From Oscillospiraceae bacterium (GTDB taxonomy: Bacteria > Bacillota > Clostridia > Oscillospirales > Acutalibacteraceae): DNA of 24,830 nt. Below, piece by piece: positions 14,454-22,516 of this stretch. Where the stretch lies: the NCBI GenBank assembly GCA_022508705.1, contig JAFLUO010000014.1, forward strand, positions 1 through 24,830, in the 5' to 3' direction. A model generated the notes under the pieces. It made no database searches and had not been told where the DNA came from. It was given only the letters and a program-made list of their open reading frames with translations. The position numbers and the translations under genes were made by a program. Positions within the stretch are counted from its first letter, which is position 1. The number at the start of each line of letters is the position of its first letter.

Positions 14454-15779
14454 ATGGATATTGTAAATCTTGTTATTTTAGGTCTTATTTTAATTGCGGT
14501 TATTGTTCTTGCAATAATGATTACCGTTCTTAACGGTAAAATTAAAGCTTTGGGGGAATCGTCTTCTGTTGACCGTAAAATCGACACTATGCAAAGAATA
14601 TTCGGTGATGAATTCAGCCGACTGAGAACGGAAAATGCAAATTCGGGGAAAGCCAACCGAGAAGAGATGCGCCAAAGTCTTGATACAATGTCACAGAAAA
14701 TAGATGCGCAAGGAAAAAATACGGTTGATATGCTTATAAATATCCGCGACAAAAATTCAGAAAATGCGGACAGGCAAAACAGAGTTTTGGAAAGCTCCAT
14801 AGCCAAAATGCAGGAGTCCAATGAGAAAAAGCTTGAAGAAATGAGAGCAACCGTTGACGAAAAGCTCACATCTACCCTCACCACACGCCTTGATTCCTCA
14901 TTTAAAACCGTTTCAGAACAGCTTGAAAAGCTTTATAAATCTTTGGGTGAAATGCAAACTCTGTCTTCCGGAGTAACCGAAAATGTTTCCGCTCTCAACC
15001 GTGTTCTTACAAATGTTAAAACAAGGGGCACCTGGGCAGAGGTTCAGTTACAGGGAATACTTGACCAGACAATTCCCGGTATGTATGAAACGAACATTGC
15101 CACCGTTCCGAATTCTTCCGAAAGAGTTGAATTTGCAATTAAAATTCCGTCGTCGGAAAAGGGTGAAAGCGATATTCTCCTGCCCCTCGATTCAAAATTC
15201 CCAATGGAAGACTATGTCCGTTTAACCACCGCCGCAGACAGTGCAGACGCAGACGCCGTTAAAGAGGCGCGAAAAGCTCTTGAAACAAGAGTTTTGAATG
15301 AGGCAAAAAGCGTTGCAAAATACATACATATTCCAAATACCACGCCATTTGCCATTATGTACCTTGCAACTGAGGGGCTTTACGCTGAAATTGCATCTTC
15401 ACGCACGGGTCTTCCCGAAAAAATTCAAAAGGATTATAACGTTATGATAGCGGGCCCCAGCACCATTACTGCGCTTTTAAATTCCCTTTCAATGGGCTTT
15501 AAAACGGTGGCTATTAACGAAAAGGCAAACGAAGTGCGTGAGCTTCTCTCCGCCATTAAATCACAGTACGAAAAATTTGACGGACTGCTCGTAAAGGCTC
15601 GCAAAAAGATTGACGAAGCAGGCAAAACCATTGACGATGCACAGTCAAGGAATAATATTATTCAGAAAAAGCTTCGCACAGTTGAAGCTTTGGACTCTGC
15701 CACTGCCGAAAAACTGCTTGCAGAGAACTCACAAATCCGAGATGATTTTACAAATCCGATGTCGGATTATGAAAATTAA
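14454..15779 (+). CDS. rmuC: DNA recombination protein RmuC
   Basis: 441 residues. An N-terminal membrane helix (about 5-27) is followed by a long coiled coil (about 30-145) and then the conserved RmuC nuclease-like domain, recognisable by TRGTWAEVQLQGILDQ, LPLDSKFPMEDYVRL, the TPFAIMYLATEGLYAE segment, and VMIAGPSTITALLNSL. The family limits inversions at short inverted repeats in E. coli and is predicted to have a nuclease fold related to restriction endonucleases. Length and domain order are normal. The start is supported by AGGGGG nine bases upstream and the promoter at 14397. The GH3 gene follows after 79 bases. Confidence 0.93.
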   Translation: MDIVNLVILGLILIAVIVLAIMITVLNGKIKALGESSSVDRKIDTMQRIFGDEFSRLRTENANSGKANREEMRQSLDTMSQKIDAQGKNTVDMLINIRDKNSENADRQNRVLESSIAKMQESNEKKLEEMRATVDEKLTSTLTTRLDSSFKTVSEQLEKLYKSLGEMQTLSSGVTENVSALNRVLTNVKTRGTWAEVQLQGILDQTIPGMYETNIATVPNSSERVEFAIKIPSSEKGESDILLPLDSKFPMEDYVRLTTAADSADADAVKEARKALETRVLNEAKSVAKYIHIPNTTPFAIMYLATEGLYAEIASSRTGLPEKIQKDYNVMIAGPSTITALLNSLSMGFKTVAINEKANEVRELLSAIKSQYEKFDGLLVKARKKIDEAGKTIDDAQSRNNIIQKKLRTVEALDSATAEKLLAENSQIRDDFTNPMSDYEN

Positions 15780-15795
15780 ACAAAATTCTTGCTTT

Positions 15796-15824
15796 TTGCC
15801 AAAATTTGTTTTATCATATTATAG
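15796..15824 (+). promoter_or_regulatory. Possible promoter of the GH3 gene
   Basis: TTGCCA (15796-15801) is followed after 17 bases by TTATAG (15819-15824), within the 79-base gap between rmuC and the GH3 gene. Overlapping AT-rich alternatives (TATTAT, GATAAT) make the exact -10 uncertain. Confidence 0.4.
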
Positions 15825-15858
15825 ATAATATTTATATATGAAATTAGGAGGAAAAATA

Positions 15859-18306
15859 ATGGCATTAAAACACGCTGACCTTATTGCACAGATGACTCTT
15901 GAAGAAAAGGCAAGTATGTGCGACGGTCTTGACTTTTGGCACAGCCAACCAATTGACCGCTTAGGAATTAAATCAGTAGCCCTTAACGACGGCCCTCACG
16001 GTATCCGTAAAAAAGGAAACCCCGATGAAGTTCCGAAAGGTGAAAAGAACATTCTTAAAGGTGTTCCCGCAATCTGTTTTCCCACGGCATCTGCTACTGC
16101 ATGCTCTTGGGACGTTGACCTTATCAGAACCATGGGTGAGGCTCTCGGTGACGAATGCAGAAAAGAAAAGGTATCCGTTCTTTTAGGCCCCGGCACAAAT
16201 ATTAAGCGCTCTCCCCTTTGCGGAAGAAACTTTGAATATTTTTCAGAGGACCCTGAGCTTTCGGGTGAAATGTCCGCAGCATTCATCAACGGCGTTCAGT
16301 CAAAGGGCATCGGCACATCATTAAAGCACTATGCCGCAAACAATCAGGAAACACGCAGAATGACTGTTAATACTGTTGTTGACGAGAGAACTCTCCGTGA
16401 GATTTATCTTCGTCCCTTTGAAATAGCAGTTAAGAAAGCACAGCCCTGGACTATTATGTGCGCTTATGAAAGACTTAACGGTTACTACTGCGCTGAAAAC
16501 AAATGGCTTCTTACAGACGTTCTCCGTGACGATTTCGGTTATGAAAATCTTGTAGTTACAGACTGGGGCGCAGAAAACCAGCGAGTTGACGGTCTTAAAG
16601 CAGGTAACGAGCTTGAAATGCCCACATCCTCCGGCGACGGCACAAAGCTTATAATTGATGCTGTTAACAACGGCGAACTCGATGTTGCAGTTCTTGACCA
16701 CGCAGTTGATCTCTTACTTGACATGGTTGACAAATCAGTTGCAACGCTGGGCGATTATACATACGACCCCGACGAACATCATGCACTCGCAAGAAAAATT
16801 GCAGGTCAGTGCATGGTTCTTATGAAGAACGACGGCGGTATTCTTCCTCTTAAAAAGAGCCAGAAGGTAGCCGTTATCGGCGAAATGGCAAAGAATCCCC
16901 GTTACCAGGGCGCAGGCTCCTCGCTCATTAACCCCATAAAGCTTGATAACGCTTGCGATACATTAACAGAAATGGGCATTAACTATGATTATGCCGCAGG
17001 TTATTCAACTGCTAAGAAGAACAAGATTTCTGATGACACATTCGTAGCCGAAGCAGTTACAAAGGCAAAGGACGCAGAGGTTGCTCTTCTCTTTATTGGT
17101 CTTACAGACGAATTTGAAACAGAGGGTAATGACAGAAAGCACCTCGGTATTCCTCCTCTTCATAACAGACTTGTTGAAGAAGTTTTGAAGGTTAACCCTA
17201 ATGTTGTTGTAGTTCTTTCAGGCGGTTCGTCAATCGAAATGCCTTGGGCTGACAAGGTTCCTGCAATTCTTAACGGCTTCCTTACAGGTCAGGCAGGCGG
17301 CAGCGCTGTTTGCGATATTCTCTTCGGCGATGTGAACCCCTCAGGTAAGCTTGCTGAGACATATCCTGTGGCACTTGAAGATAACTCCAGCGCAAACTAC
17401 TTCCCCGGCACACAGGTTTCAGTTGAATACAGAGAAGGTATTTATGTAGGATACAGATATTACGATTCAGCTAATATCCCCGTTCGTTTCCCCTTCGGTC
17501 ACGGTCTTTCATACACAACCTTTGAATACAGCGACTTGAAAGTTTCTGCTGATTCAATTAAAGATACAGACACATTAACAGTTACCTTCAAGGTTAAGAA
17601 CACAGGCAGTGTTGACGGTGCTGAAATTGTACAGCTTTACGTTTCAGACGTTGAAAGCACCATTTACAGACCCGTTAAAGAGCTTAAAGGCTTTAAGAAA
17701 GTATTCCTTAAAGCAGGCGAAGAGAAAGAGGTTTCAATTGACCTTGAGAAACGCGCATTTGCTTTCTATAATGTTGATGCTAAACAATGGCAGGTTGAGA
17801 GCGGCGAATTCAAGATTTTAGTAGGCGCATCAAGCCGTGACATTAAGCTCGAGGCAAGCGTAAATGTTGAATCAACAGACACTTACGCAATCCCCGATTA
17901 TAAAGCATCTGCTCCCGCTTACTACGGCGCAAACATTATGAACGTAAGCGATGATGAATTTAAAGCAGTTCTCGGTCACGAAATCCCTGCAAGCACCCGT
18001 GAAAAAGGCCAGCCACTTACAATTCTCAATACTCTTGAGGATGCTTATGACACAAAGTGGGGCGGCAGATTCTGCAGACTCCTTACAAAATTCCTCGGCA
18101 CGGAGACAATGGCAGGCGCAATTGCCCTTCAAACTCCCATTAAGAATTTCATTTCAATGAGTTTCGGTATTTTCAGCCCCGAAATGGCAGAAGGACTTCT
18201 TATGATGCTCAACGAAGGTAAATTTTGGAAACCGATGGGCAAGATGATCGGCAGTTTCCTCTTCGGCGGCGGAATCAAAAAGCTTGGCAGACTTAAACAG
18301 ATTTAA
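15859..18306 (+). CDS. Glycoside hydrolase family 3 beta-glucosidase (cytoplasmic)
   Basis: 815 residues from the ATG at 15859, which has AGGAGG seven bases upstream; an in-frame ATG at 15838 has no such site. The N-terminal GH3 domain shows LNDGPHGIRK, LGPGTNIKRSPLCGRNFEYF, KHYAANNQETRR and the nucleophile motif VVTDWGA with D235. The GH3 C-terminal domain follows (AVIGEMAKNPRYQGAGSS, SGGSSIEMPWADKVPAIL), then FPFGHGLSYTTFEY and a fibronectin III-like domain ending near residue 670. About 140 residues remain at the C-terminus, with hydrophobic parts, also seen in clostridial beta-glucosidases of the thermostable B type as far as I recall. There is no signal peptide, so it should hydrolyse imported short beta-glucosides. 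Codon choice looks biased and even, suggesting high expression. A strong terminator follows. Confidence 0.94.
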   Translation: MALKHADLIAQMTLEEKASMCDGLDFWHSQPIDRLGIKSVALNDGPHGIRKKGNPDEVPKGEKNILKGVPAICFPTASATACSWDVDLIRTMGEALGDECRKEKVSVLLGPGTNIKRSPLCGRNFEYFSEDPELSGEMSAAFINGVQSKGIGTSLKHYAANNQETRRMTVNTVVDERTLREIYLRPFEIAVKKAQPWTIMCAYERLNGYYCAENKWLLTDVLRDDFGYENLVVTDWGAENQRVDGLKAGNELEMPTSSGDGTKLIIDAVNNGELDVAVLDHAVDLLLDMVDKSVATLGDYTYDPDEHHALARKIAGQCMVLMKNDGGILPLKKSQKVAVIGEMAKNPRYQGAGSSLINPIKLDNACDTLTEMGINYDYAAGYSTAKKNKISDDTFVAEAVTKAKDAEVALLFIGLTDEFETEGNDRKHLGIPPLHNRLVEEVLKVNPNVVVVLSGGSSIEMPWADKVPAILNGFLTGQAGGSAVCDILFGDVNPSGKLAETYPVALEDNSSANYFPGTQVSVEYREGIYVGYRYYDSANIPVRFPFGHGLSYTTFEYSDLKVSADSIKDTDTLTVTFKVKNTGSVDGAEIVQLYVSDVESTIYRPVKELKGFKKVFLKAGEEKEVSIDLEKRAFAFYNVDAKQWQVESGEFKILVGASSRDIKLEASVNVESTDTYAIPDYKASAPAYYGANIMNVSDDEFKAVLGHEIPASTREKGQPLTILNTLEDAYDTKWGGRFCRLLTKFLGTETMAGAIALQTPIKNFISMSFGIFSPEMAEGLLMMLNEGKFWKPMGKMIGSFLFGGGIKKLGRLKQI

Positions 18307-18322
18307 GTTGATTTTTAAAGCG

Positions 18323-18352
18323 GGCGGCTCAGAAGAGCCGCCTTAAATTTTT
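18323..18352 (+). terminator. Terminator of the GH3 gene
   Basis: GGCGGCTC (18323-18330) pairs perfectly with GAGCCGCC (18335-18342) around AGAA, followed by TTAAATTTTT. It lies 16 bases after the stop codon. Confidence 0.88.
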
Positions 18353-18383
18353 ACGAATTTAATATTAAAAGGAGCATAAAATA

Positions 18384-18740
18384 ATGCTGAAATTTATTTG
18401 TTACCCAAAATGCACTACCTGTCAAAAGGCTAAAAAGTGGCTCGATGACAATATTATTGAGTATGAACTTCGGGATATTAAACTTGAAAATCCCACCTTT
18501 GATGAGTTAACTGCTTGGTATAAAATAAGCGGACTTCCGCTGAAGAAATTCTTTAACACAAGCGGGCTTTTATATAAATCGTTGGATTTGAAAAACAAGC
18601 TGCCCGAAATGACGGAGGACGAAATGCTGACAGTGCTCGCAAGCGACGGTATGCTTGTAAAACGCCCGTTGCTCGTCGGCGAAGATTTTGTGCTTGTCGG
18701 GTTTAAAGATACTGTGTGGGCAGAAAAAATTGGTAAATAA
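18384..18740 (+). CDS. ArsC/Spx-family thiol protein
   Basis: 118 residues, the normal size of the ArsC-like thioredoxin-fold family that includes Spx, MgsR and YffB. Redox-active cysteines are at C10 and C13 (PKCTTC), with a further cysteine at C6. The conserved C-terminal KRPLLVGEDFVLVGFK is present with its Arg-Pro. The CxxC pair is the Spx/MgsR pattern, not that of classical thioredoxin-coupled arsenate reductase, so a regulatory or general reductase role is as likely as arsenate reduction. The ATG has AAAGGAG about ten bases upstream. It stands alone between the GH3 terminator and the regulated promoter of the next gene; no promoter of its own is obvious in the 77 bases upstream. Confidence 0.88.
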   Translation: MLKFICYPKCTTCQKAKKWLDDNIIEYELRDIKLENPTFDELTAWYKISGLPLKKFFNTSGLLYKSLDLKNKLPEMTEDEMLTVLASDGMLVKRPLLVGEDFVLVGFKDTVWAEKIGK

Positions 18741-18791
18741 TCTGTTTTAAAATTAAATATTAAAAGTGCTTGGATGTGTACGCTAATTTTA

Positions 18792-18823
18792 CATAAATAT
18801 CAAATTGTATCTTGATATTTATG
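18792..18823. promoter_or_regulatory. 12-bp perfect inverted repeat, candidate operator
   Basis: CATAAATATCAA (18792-18803) and TTGATATTTATG (18812-18823) are exact reverse complements separated by 8 bases. The right arm contains the -35 hexamer of the promoter at 18812-18840, so a bound dimer would block RNA polymerase. It is not followed by a T-run, which speaks against a terminator. Confidence 0.7.
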
Positions 18824-18840
18824 CGTTTATGTGCTATTAT
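18812..18840 (+). promoter_or_regulatory. Promoter of the HTH-kinase/epimerase unit
   Basis: TTGATA (18812-18817), exactly 17 bases, then TATTAT (18835-18840) preceded by TGC, giving an extended -10. The start codon at 18875 lies 34 bases downstream, with AAAGGAG before it. The -35 is embedded in the inverted repeat. Confidence 0.75.
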
Positions 18841-18874
18841 ATCGTTACATTAGTGTTTAAAAGGAGCATGGGCT

Positions 18875-20287
18875 ATGGAGTATATTGACGTACATCAGGC
18901 GGCAACAATGTGGGATCTATCCGAGCGAAGAATTACAACCTTGTGCAGAAACGGGCGCATTGTCGGAGCTAAAAAGTCCGGCAAACTATGGCTTATTCCC
19001 AATGATACAGAAAAACCGCTGGACGCCCGCACCCGTGCTTTTTCCGATGCAATTTCCGCTGAAACAGACGAGATAAACTCCATTACACGCTATACGGAGT
19101 TCGGCGCCGGCAGAAGCTGTATGAAAAAATTTGAAGAGATTTACAAAAAGGAACCGATGGATATAGCATTTACGCCCTACCGCATCTGCCCCATAGGCGC
19201 TCATTCCGACCATAATCTCGGCAAAGTCACAGGATTTGCCATAGATAAAGGAATACACATTGCCTACGGACCAAAACAGAACGGCGTAATTGAAATGGCG
19301 TCTTTTCAGTTTCCAAAGCGTGCTCAATGGCACATCAGCAACACACCCGCCGAAAAGCAAAACGACTGGGCAGATCATCTGCGAGGAGCTACCATTGCAC
19401 TGAGCAGTCGCTACCCCCTTCGCACGGGAATGTGCGCAATTATCGACGGCGAGCTGCCTATTGGGGGGCTGTCCTCCTCCGCCGCAGTAATTCTCACCTT
19501 TTTGTCGGCCCTTTGTAAAATGAACGGAATCACACTGTCTGAGCAAGAATTGATTTCCATTTCACATGAGGCTGAGAACCGATATGTGGGAGTGTCCTGC
19601 GGCAAGCTTGACCAGTCCTGCGAGGTGTATTGTCGAAAAGACCATCTGCTCTATATGGACATGCAGGATAATTCCTTTGAACTGATTCCCACGCCCAAAG
19701 ATATGAAGCCGTATGAGATTGTCATTTTCTTCAGCGGTTTGGAGAGAAGCCTCGCCGGCAGTAAATTTAATATGCGTGTGGACGAGGCGCGCAGTGCCGC
19801 CTACGCATTGAAGGCCTTGGGCGGAATGGAATACGGCAGGTTTGAAGAAACTAATCTTCGTGACGTGCCCTATGAAGTGTATCTGAAATACAAAAACAGG
19901 CTCCCTGAAACCTGGGCAAAGCGGGCGGAGCATTGGTATACAGAGTTCCACCGCGTGCAGGAGGGTGCCTCTGCGTGGAAAAAAGGCGATATTGATGAAT
20001 TTGGGCGGCTTTCCTTTGAAAGCGGTCGGAGTAGTATCGATAATTGGGAAACCGGCGGACCTGAGCTTATTAAACTGTATGACATTATGACCCGAACCGA
20101 CGGCATCTACGGCGGCCGTTTTTCCGGTGCAGGATTTAAAGGATGCTGTGTTGCTTTAATTGACCCTGCTTACAAGAACTCTATTTTGGAAAAAGTCGAG
20201 CAGGAATATTTGGCTGCCTTTCCAAAATTAAAGGGTAAATTCAGCTCACACATCTGTCACAGCGCTGACGGTGTGAAATTAAGATAA
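18875..20287 (+). CDS. Fusion of helix-turn-helix domain and galacturonokinase-like GHMP kinase
   Basis: 470 residues. Residues 1-50 (YIDVHQAATMWDLSERRITTL, then GRIVGAKKSGKLWLIPND) form an excisionase/MerR-type helix-turn-helix with its typical wing, a DNA-binding module not normally part of sugar kinases. Residues from about 70 are a GHMP kinase of the galactokinase group: PYRICPIGAHSDHNLG (101-116) is the sugar-binding signature, LPIGGLSSSAAV (194-205) the ATP loop, and GGRFSGAGFKGCC (about 411-423) motif 3. The signature differs from bacterial galactokinase (GRxNLIGEHTDY) and, as I recall it, matches plant galacturonokinase (PYRICPLGAHIDH). With a uronate epimerase next door, galacturonate 1-phosphate formation is the best guess; galactose remains possible. 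Expression likely responds to the palindrome at 18792. Codon use looks more GC-rich than in the flanking genes. Confidence 0.85.
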   Translation: MEYIDVHQAATMWDLSERRITTLCRNGRIVGAKKSGKLWLIPNDTEKPLDARTRAFSDAISAETDEINSITRYTEFGAGRSCMKKFEEIYKKEPMDIAFTPYRICPIGAHSDHNLGKVTGFAIDKGIHIAYGPKQNGVIEMASFQFPKRAQWHISNTPAEKQNDWADHLRGATIALSSRYPLRTGMCAIIDGELPIGGLSSSAAVILTFLSALCKMNGITLSEQELISISHEAENRYVGVSCGKLDQSCEVYCRKDHLLYMDMQDNSFELIPTPKDMKPYEIVIFFSGLERSLAGSKFNMRVDEARSAAYALKALGGMEYGRFEETNLRDVPYEVYLKYKNRLPETWAKRAEHWYTEFHRVQEGASAWKKGDIDEFGRLSFESGRSSIDNWETGGPELIKLYDIMTRTDGIYGGRFSGAGFKGCCVALIDPAYKNSILEKVEQEYLAAFPKLKGKFSSHICHSADGVKLR

Positions 20288-20347
20288 GCTAAATCTATAA
20301 ATATTCCAAAAACCAAAAAATTTTAAATACAGAACAGGAGAAATACC

Positions 20348-21418
20348 GTGCTTACTCCAAATATTGATTTAAAAAATAAAACCGTTCTCGTTACAGGCGC
20401 AGCAGGGTTCATTGGAGCAAATCTTGTTATGGAACTGTTACAAACTGTCAAAGAATGCAATATTATAGGTCTTGACAGCATGAATGATTATTACGATGTC
20501 TCCCTTAAAGAATATCGGCTTCAGGATATTGAAAAAATATCACAAAGCACAAGTTCTAAGTGGACTTTTATCAAGGGTAATATTGCCGATAAGCCTTTTA
20601 TAGAAGGACTTTTTAACGAATATAGGTTCGATGTAGTAGTTAACCTTGCCGCTCAGGCAGGTGTTCGTTACTCCATTGATCATCCTGATGTGTATATGGA
20701 AAGTAATATTATCGGTTTTTACAATATTCTTGAGGCTTGCAGAAATCATCCTGTGGCGCATTTAGTATATGCCAGCTCAAGCTCTGTTTACGGCTCTAAC
20801 AAAAAAATTCCTTACAGTGTGGAAGATAAAGTAGATAACCCTGTTTCACTGTATGCGGCTACAAAAAAATCTAACGAGTTATTGGCTCACGCATATTCCA
20901 AGATGTACAATATTCCCTCTACGGGATTACGCTTTTTTACCGTCTACGGCCCTGCAGGCAGACCGGATATGGCATATTTCGGATTTACCGACAAGCTGCT
21001 CCGAGGCGAAACTATTCAGATTTTCAATTTTGGAAATTGCAAGCGGGATTTTACATATGTGGATGACATTGTTGAGGGAATCCGGCATGTGATGACCTGC
21101 GCTCCCGAAAAGAAAAACGGCGAGGACAGTCTGCCCCTTCCGCCTTACAGAATTTACAACATCGGCAATAACAACCCTGAAAATCTGCTGGATTTTGTAG
21201 ATATTCTTCAACAAGAGCTTCTGCGTGCAGGCGTTTTGCCACCTGATTATGATTTTGAGACACACAAAGAGCTTGTTCCTATGCAAACTGGTGACGTGCC
21301 GATAACTTATGCAGATGTCAGCGCATTGGAACAGGATTTCGGCTTTAAGCCGTCCACCTCACTGCGTGATGGCTTACGCAAATTTGCAGAGTGGTATAAA
21401 TCGTTTTATAATGTATAA
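20348..21418 (+). CDS. NAD-dependent UDP-glucuronate 4-epimerase-like protein
   Basis: 356 residues, extended short-chain dehydrogenase/reductase fold. TGAAGFIG (16-23) binds NAD; SSSSVYG and YAATK (about 169-173) are the catalytic Ser and Tyr-Lys elements. The segment GLDSMNDYYDVSLKEYRL after the second strand and the RFFTVYGPAGRPDMAYF and KRDFTYVDDIVEG segments are characteristic of UDP-glucuronate 4-epimerases, which interconvert UDP-glucuronate and UDP-galacturonate. The start is GTG at 20348, with AGGAG nine bases before it. The gene follows the kinase after 60 bases with no terminator between, so both share the promoter at 18812. It ends at a hairpin shared with the convergent rml operon. 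UDP-glucose 4-epimerase is less likely because of the DYYD segment. Confidence 0.88.
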   Translation: MLTPNIDLKNKTVLVTGAAGFIGANLVMELLQTVKECNIIGLDSMNDYYDVSLKEYRLQDIEKISQSTSSKWTFIKGNIADKPFIEGLFNEYRFDVVVNLAAQAGVRYSIDHPDVYMESNIIGFYNILEACRNHPVAHLVYASSSSVYGSNKKIPYSVEDKVDNPVSLYAATKKSNELLAHAYSKMYNIPSTGLRFFTVYGPAGRPDMAYFGFTDKLLRGETIQIFNFGNCKRDFTYVDDIVEGIRHVMTCAPEKKNGEDSLPLPPYRIYNIGNNNPENLLDFVDILQQELLRAGVLPPDYDFETHKELVPMQTGDVPITYADVSALEQDFGFKPSTSLRDGLRKFAEWYKSFYNV

Positions 21419-21450
21419 CATTGTCGATTAAATTACATCTTTAAAGTAAA

Positions 21451-21485
21451 AACCGGACAGTCCTCAAAGGTCTGTCCGGTTGTTT
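21451..21485. terminator. Bidirectional terminator between epimerase and rmlB
   Basis: AACCGGACAG (21451-21460) pairs with CTGTCCGGTT (21472-21481); the 11-base loop can form a further CCT/AGG pairing. T-rich sequence follows on the plus strand (GTTTTAT), and TTTTAC follows on the minus strand. It sits 32 bases after the epimerase stop and 15 bases after that of rmlB. Confidence 0.85.
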
Positions 21486-21496
21486 TATATTATCCT

Positions 21497-22516
21497 TTAT
21501 CTGTTTCCGTACATCTTTTCGTAATAATTCATATATTCACCGCTGATAATGGTTTCCCACCAATCACGGTTATCAAGATACCATTGGATTGTTTTTTCTA
21601 TGCCGTCGGCAAATTTCGTTTCCGGCAGCCAGCCAAGCTCATTGTGTATCTTCGTCGGGTCGATAGCATAACGCATATCATGCCCCTTTCGGTCAGTAAC
21701 ATACGTTATTAGGCTTTCGGGTTTATTCAAGGCTTTACAAATCAAGCGAACTATGTCGATATTCTTCATCTCATTGTGACCGCCCACATTGTAAACCTCG
21801 CCTATTTTACCGTTATGAATAATTAAGTCAATGGCTTTGCAATGATCGTCCACATAAAGCCAGTCACGCACATTCTCGCCTTTTCCGTAGACAGGAAGAG
21901 GTTTGTCGTTAAGACAATTCGCAATCATAAGCGGAATCAGCTTTTCAGGGAAGTGATACGGGCCGTAATTATTGGAACAACGGCTGATACTTACCGGCAA
22001 ACCGTATGTACGGTGATACGCCAGCACAAGTAAATCAGCGCTTGCCTTTGATGCGCTGTACGGACTGCTTGTGTGGATAGGTGTTACCTCGGTAAAGAAC
22101 AAATCCGGTCTGTCAAGAGGTAAATCGCCGTACACTTCATCGGTAGATACCTGATGATAACGCTTTATGCCGTATTTTCTACACGCATCCATAAGCACCT
22201 GTGTGCCGAGTATATTGGTCTGCAAAAACACCTCGGGATTTTCTATGGAACGGTCAACGTGACTTTCCGCCGCAAAGTTTACTACTACGTCTGGTTTTTC
22301 TTCCTCAAACAGTGTATAAACCGCTTTTCTGTCGCAAATGTCCGCCTTTACGAACCGAAAATTCGGATTGTCCATAACAGATGCGAGTGTAGAAAGATTG
22401 CCCGCATAGGTCAGCTTGTCCAAGCATATTATTCGGTAGTTAGGATACTTGCTAAGCATATGGAATATAAAATTTGAGCCAATGAATCCCGCTCCGCCTG
22501 TAACTATTACGGTCAT
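21497..22516 (-). CDS. rmlB: dTDP-glucose 4,6-dehydratase
   Basis: 339 residues, normal for RmlB/RfbB. It converts dTDP-glucose to dTDP-4-keto-6-deoxyglucose using bound NAD. Visible signatures: TGGAGFIGSNF at the N-terminus, LDKLTYAGNLSTL, NFAAESHVDRSI, STDEVYGD (with the Asp-Glu dehydration pair), SPYSASKASADLL (catalytic Tyr-Lys) and SNNYGPYHFPEKLIP. The ATG overlaps the rmlA stop by four bases (ATGA), with GGAGG ten bases upstream, so the two enzymes of consecutive steps are translationally coupled. It is the last gene of the operon before the shared terminator. No rmlC or rmlD follows, so the product is probably not used for rhamnose here. Confidence 0.95.
   Translation of the reverse strand: MTVIVTGGAGFIGSNFIFHMLSKYPNYRIICLDKLTYAGNLSTLASVMDNPNFRFVKADICDRKAVYTLFEEEKPDVVVNFAAESHVDRSIENPEVFLQTNILGTQVLMDACRKYGIKRYHQVSTDEVYGDLPLDRPDLFFTEVTPIHTSSPYSASKASADLLVLAYHRTYGLPVSISRCSNNYGPYHFPEKLIPLMIANCLNDKPLPVYGKGENVRDWLYVDDHCKAIDLIIHNGKIGEVYNVGGHNEMKNIDIVRLICKALNKPESLITYVTDRKGHDMRYAIDPTKIHNELGWLPETKFADGIEKTIQWYLDNRDWWETIISGEYMNYYEKMYGNR

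Noticed and set aside
14414..14884. 156-residue minus-strand open frame over the start of rmuC
   Set aside because: It is antisense to the coiled-coil coding part of rmuC, is rich in Ser and Ile as expected from a shadow frame, and resembles no family.
15838..15858. Upstream ATG (MKLGGKI) as the GH3 start
   Set aside because: It would place AGGAGG inside the coding region; the ATG at 15859 has that site at ideal distance and matches where the family begins.
18384..18740. ArsC-like gene as part of an arsenic resistance operon
   Set aside because: No arsR, arsB or acr3 is adjacent, and the CxxC pair fits the Spx/MgsR group better.
18792..18823. The inverted repeat as a terminator of the ArsC/Spx-like gene
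   Set aside because: The stem is AT-rich, is not followed by a T-run on the plus strand, and overlaps a well-formed promoter.
18986..19546. 186-residue minus-strand open frame inside the kinase gene
   Set aside because: The sense frame has three conserved GHMP kinase motifs; the antisense product shows none and has no start signals.
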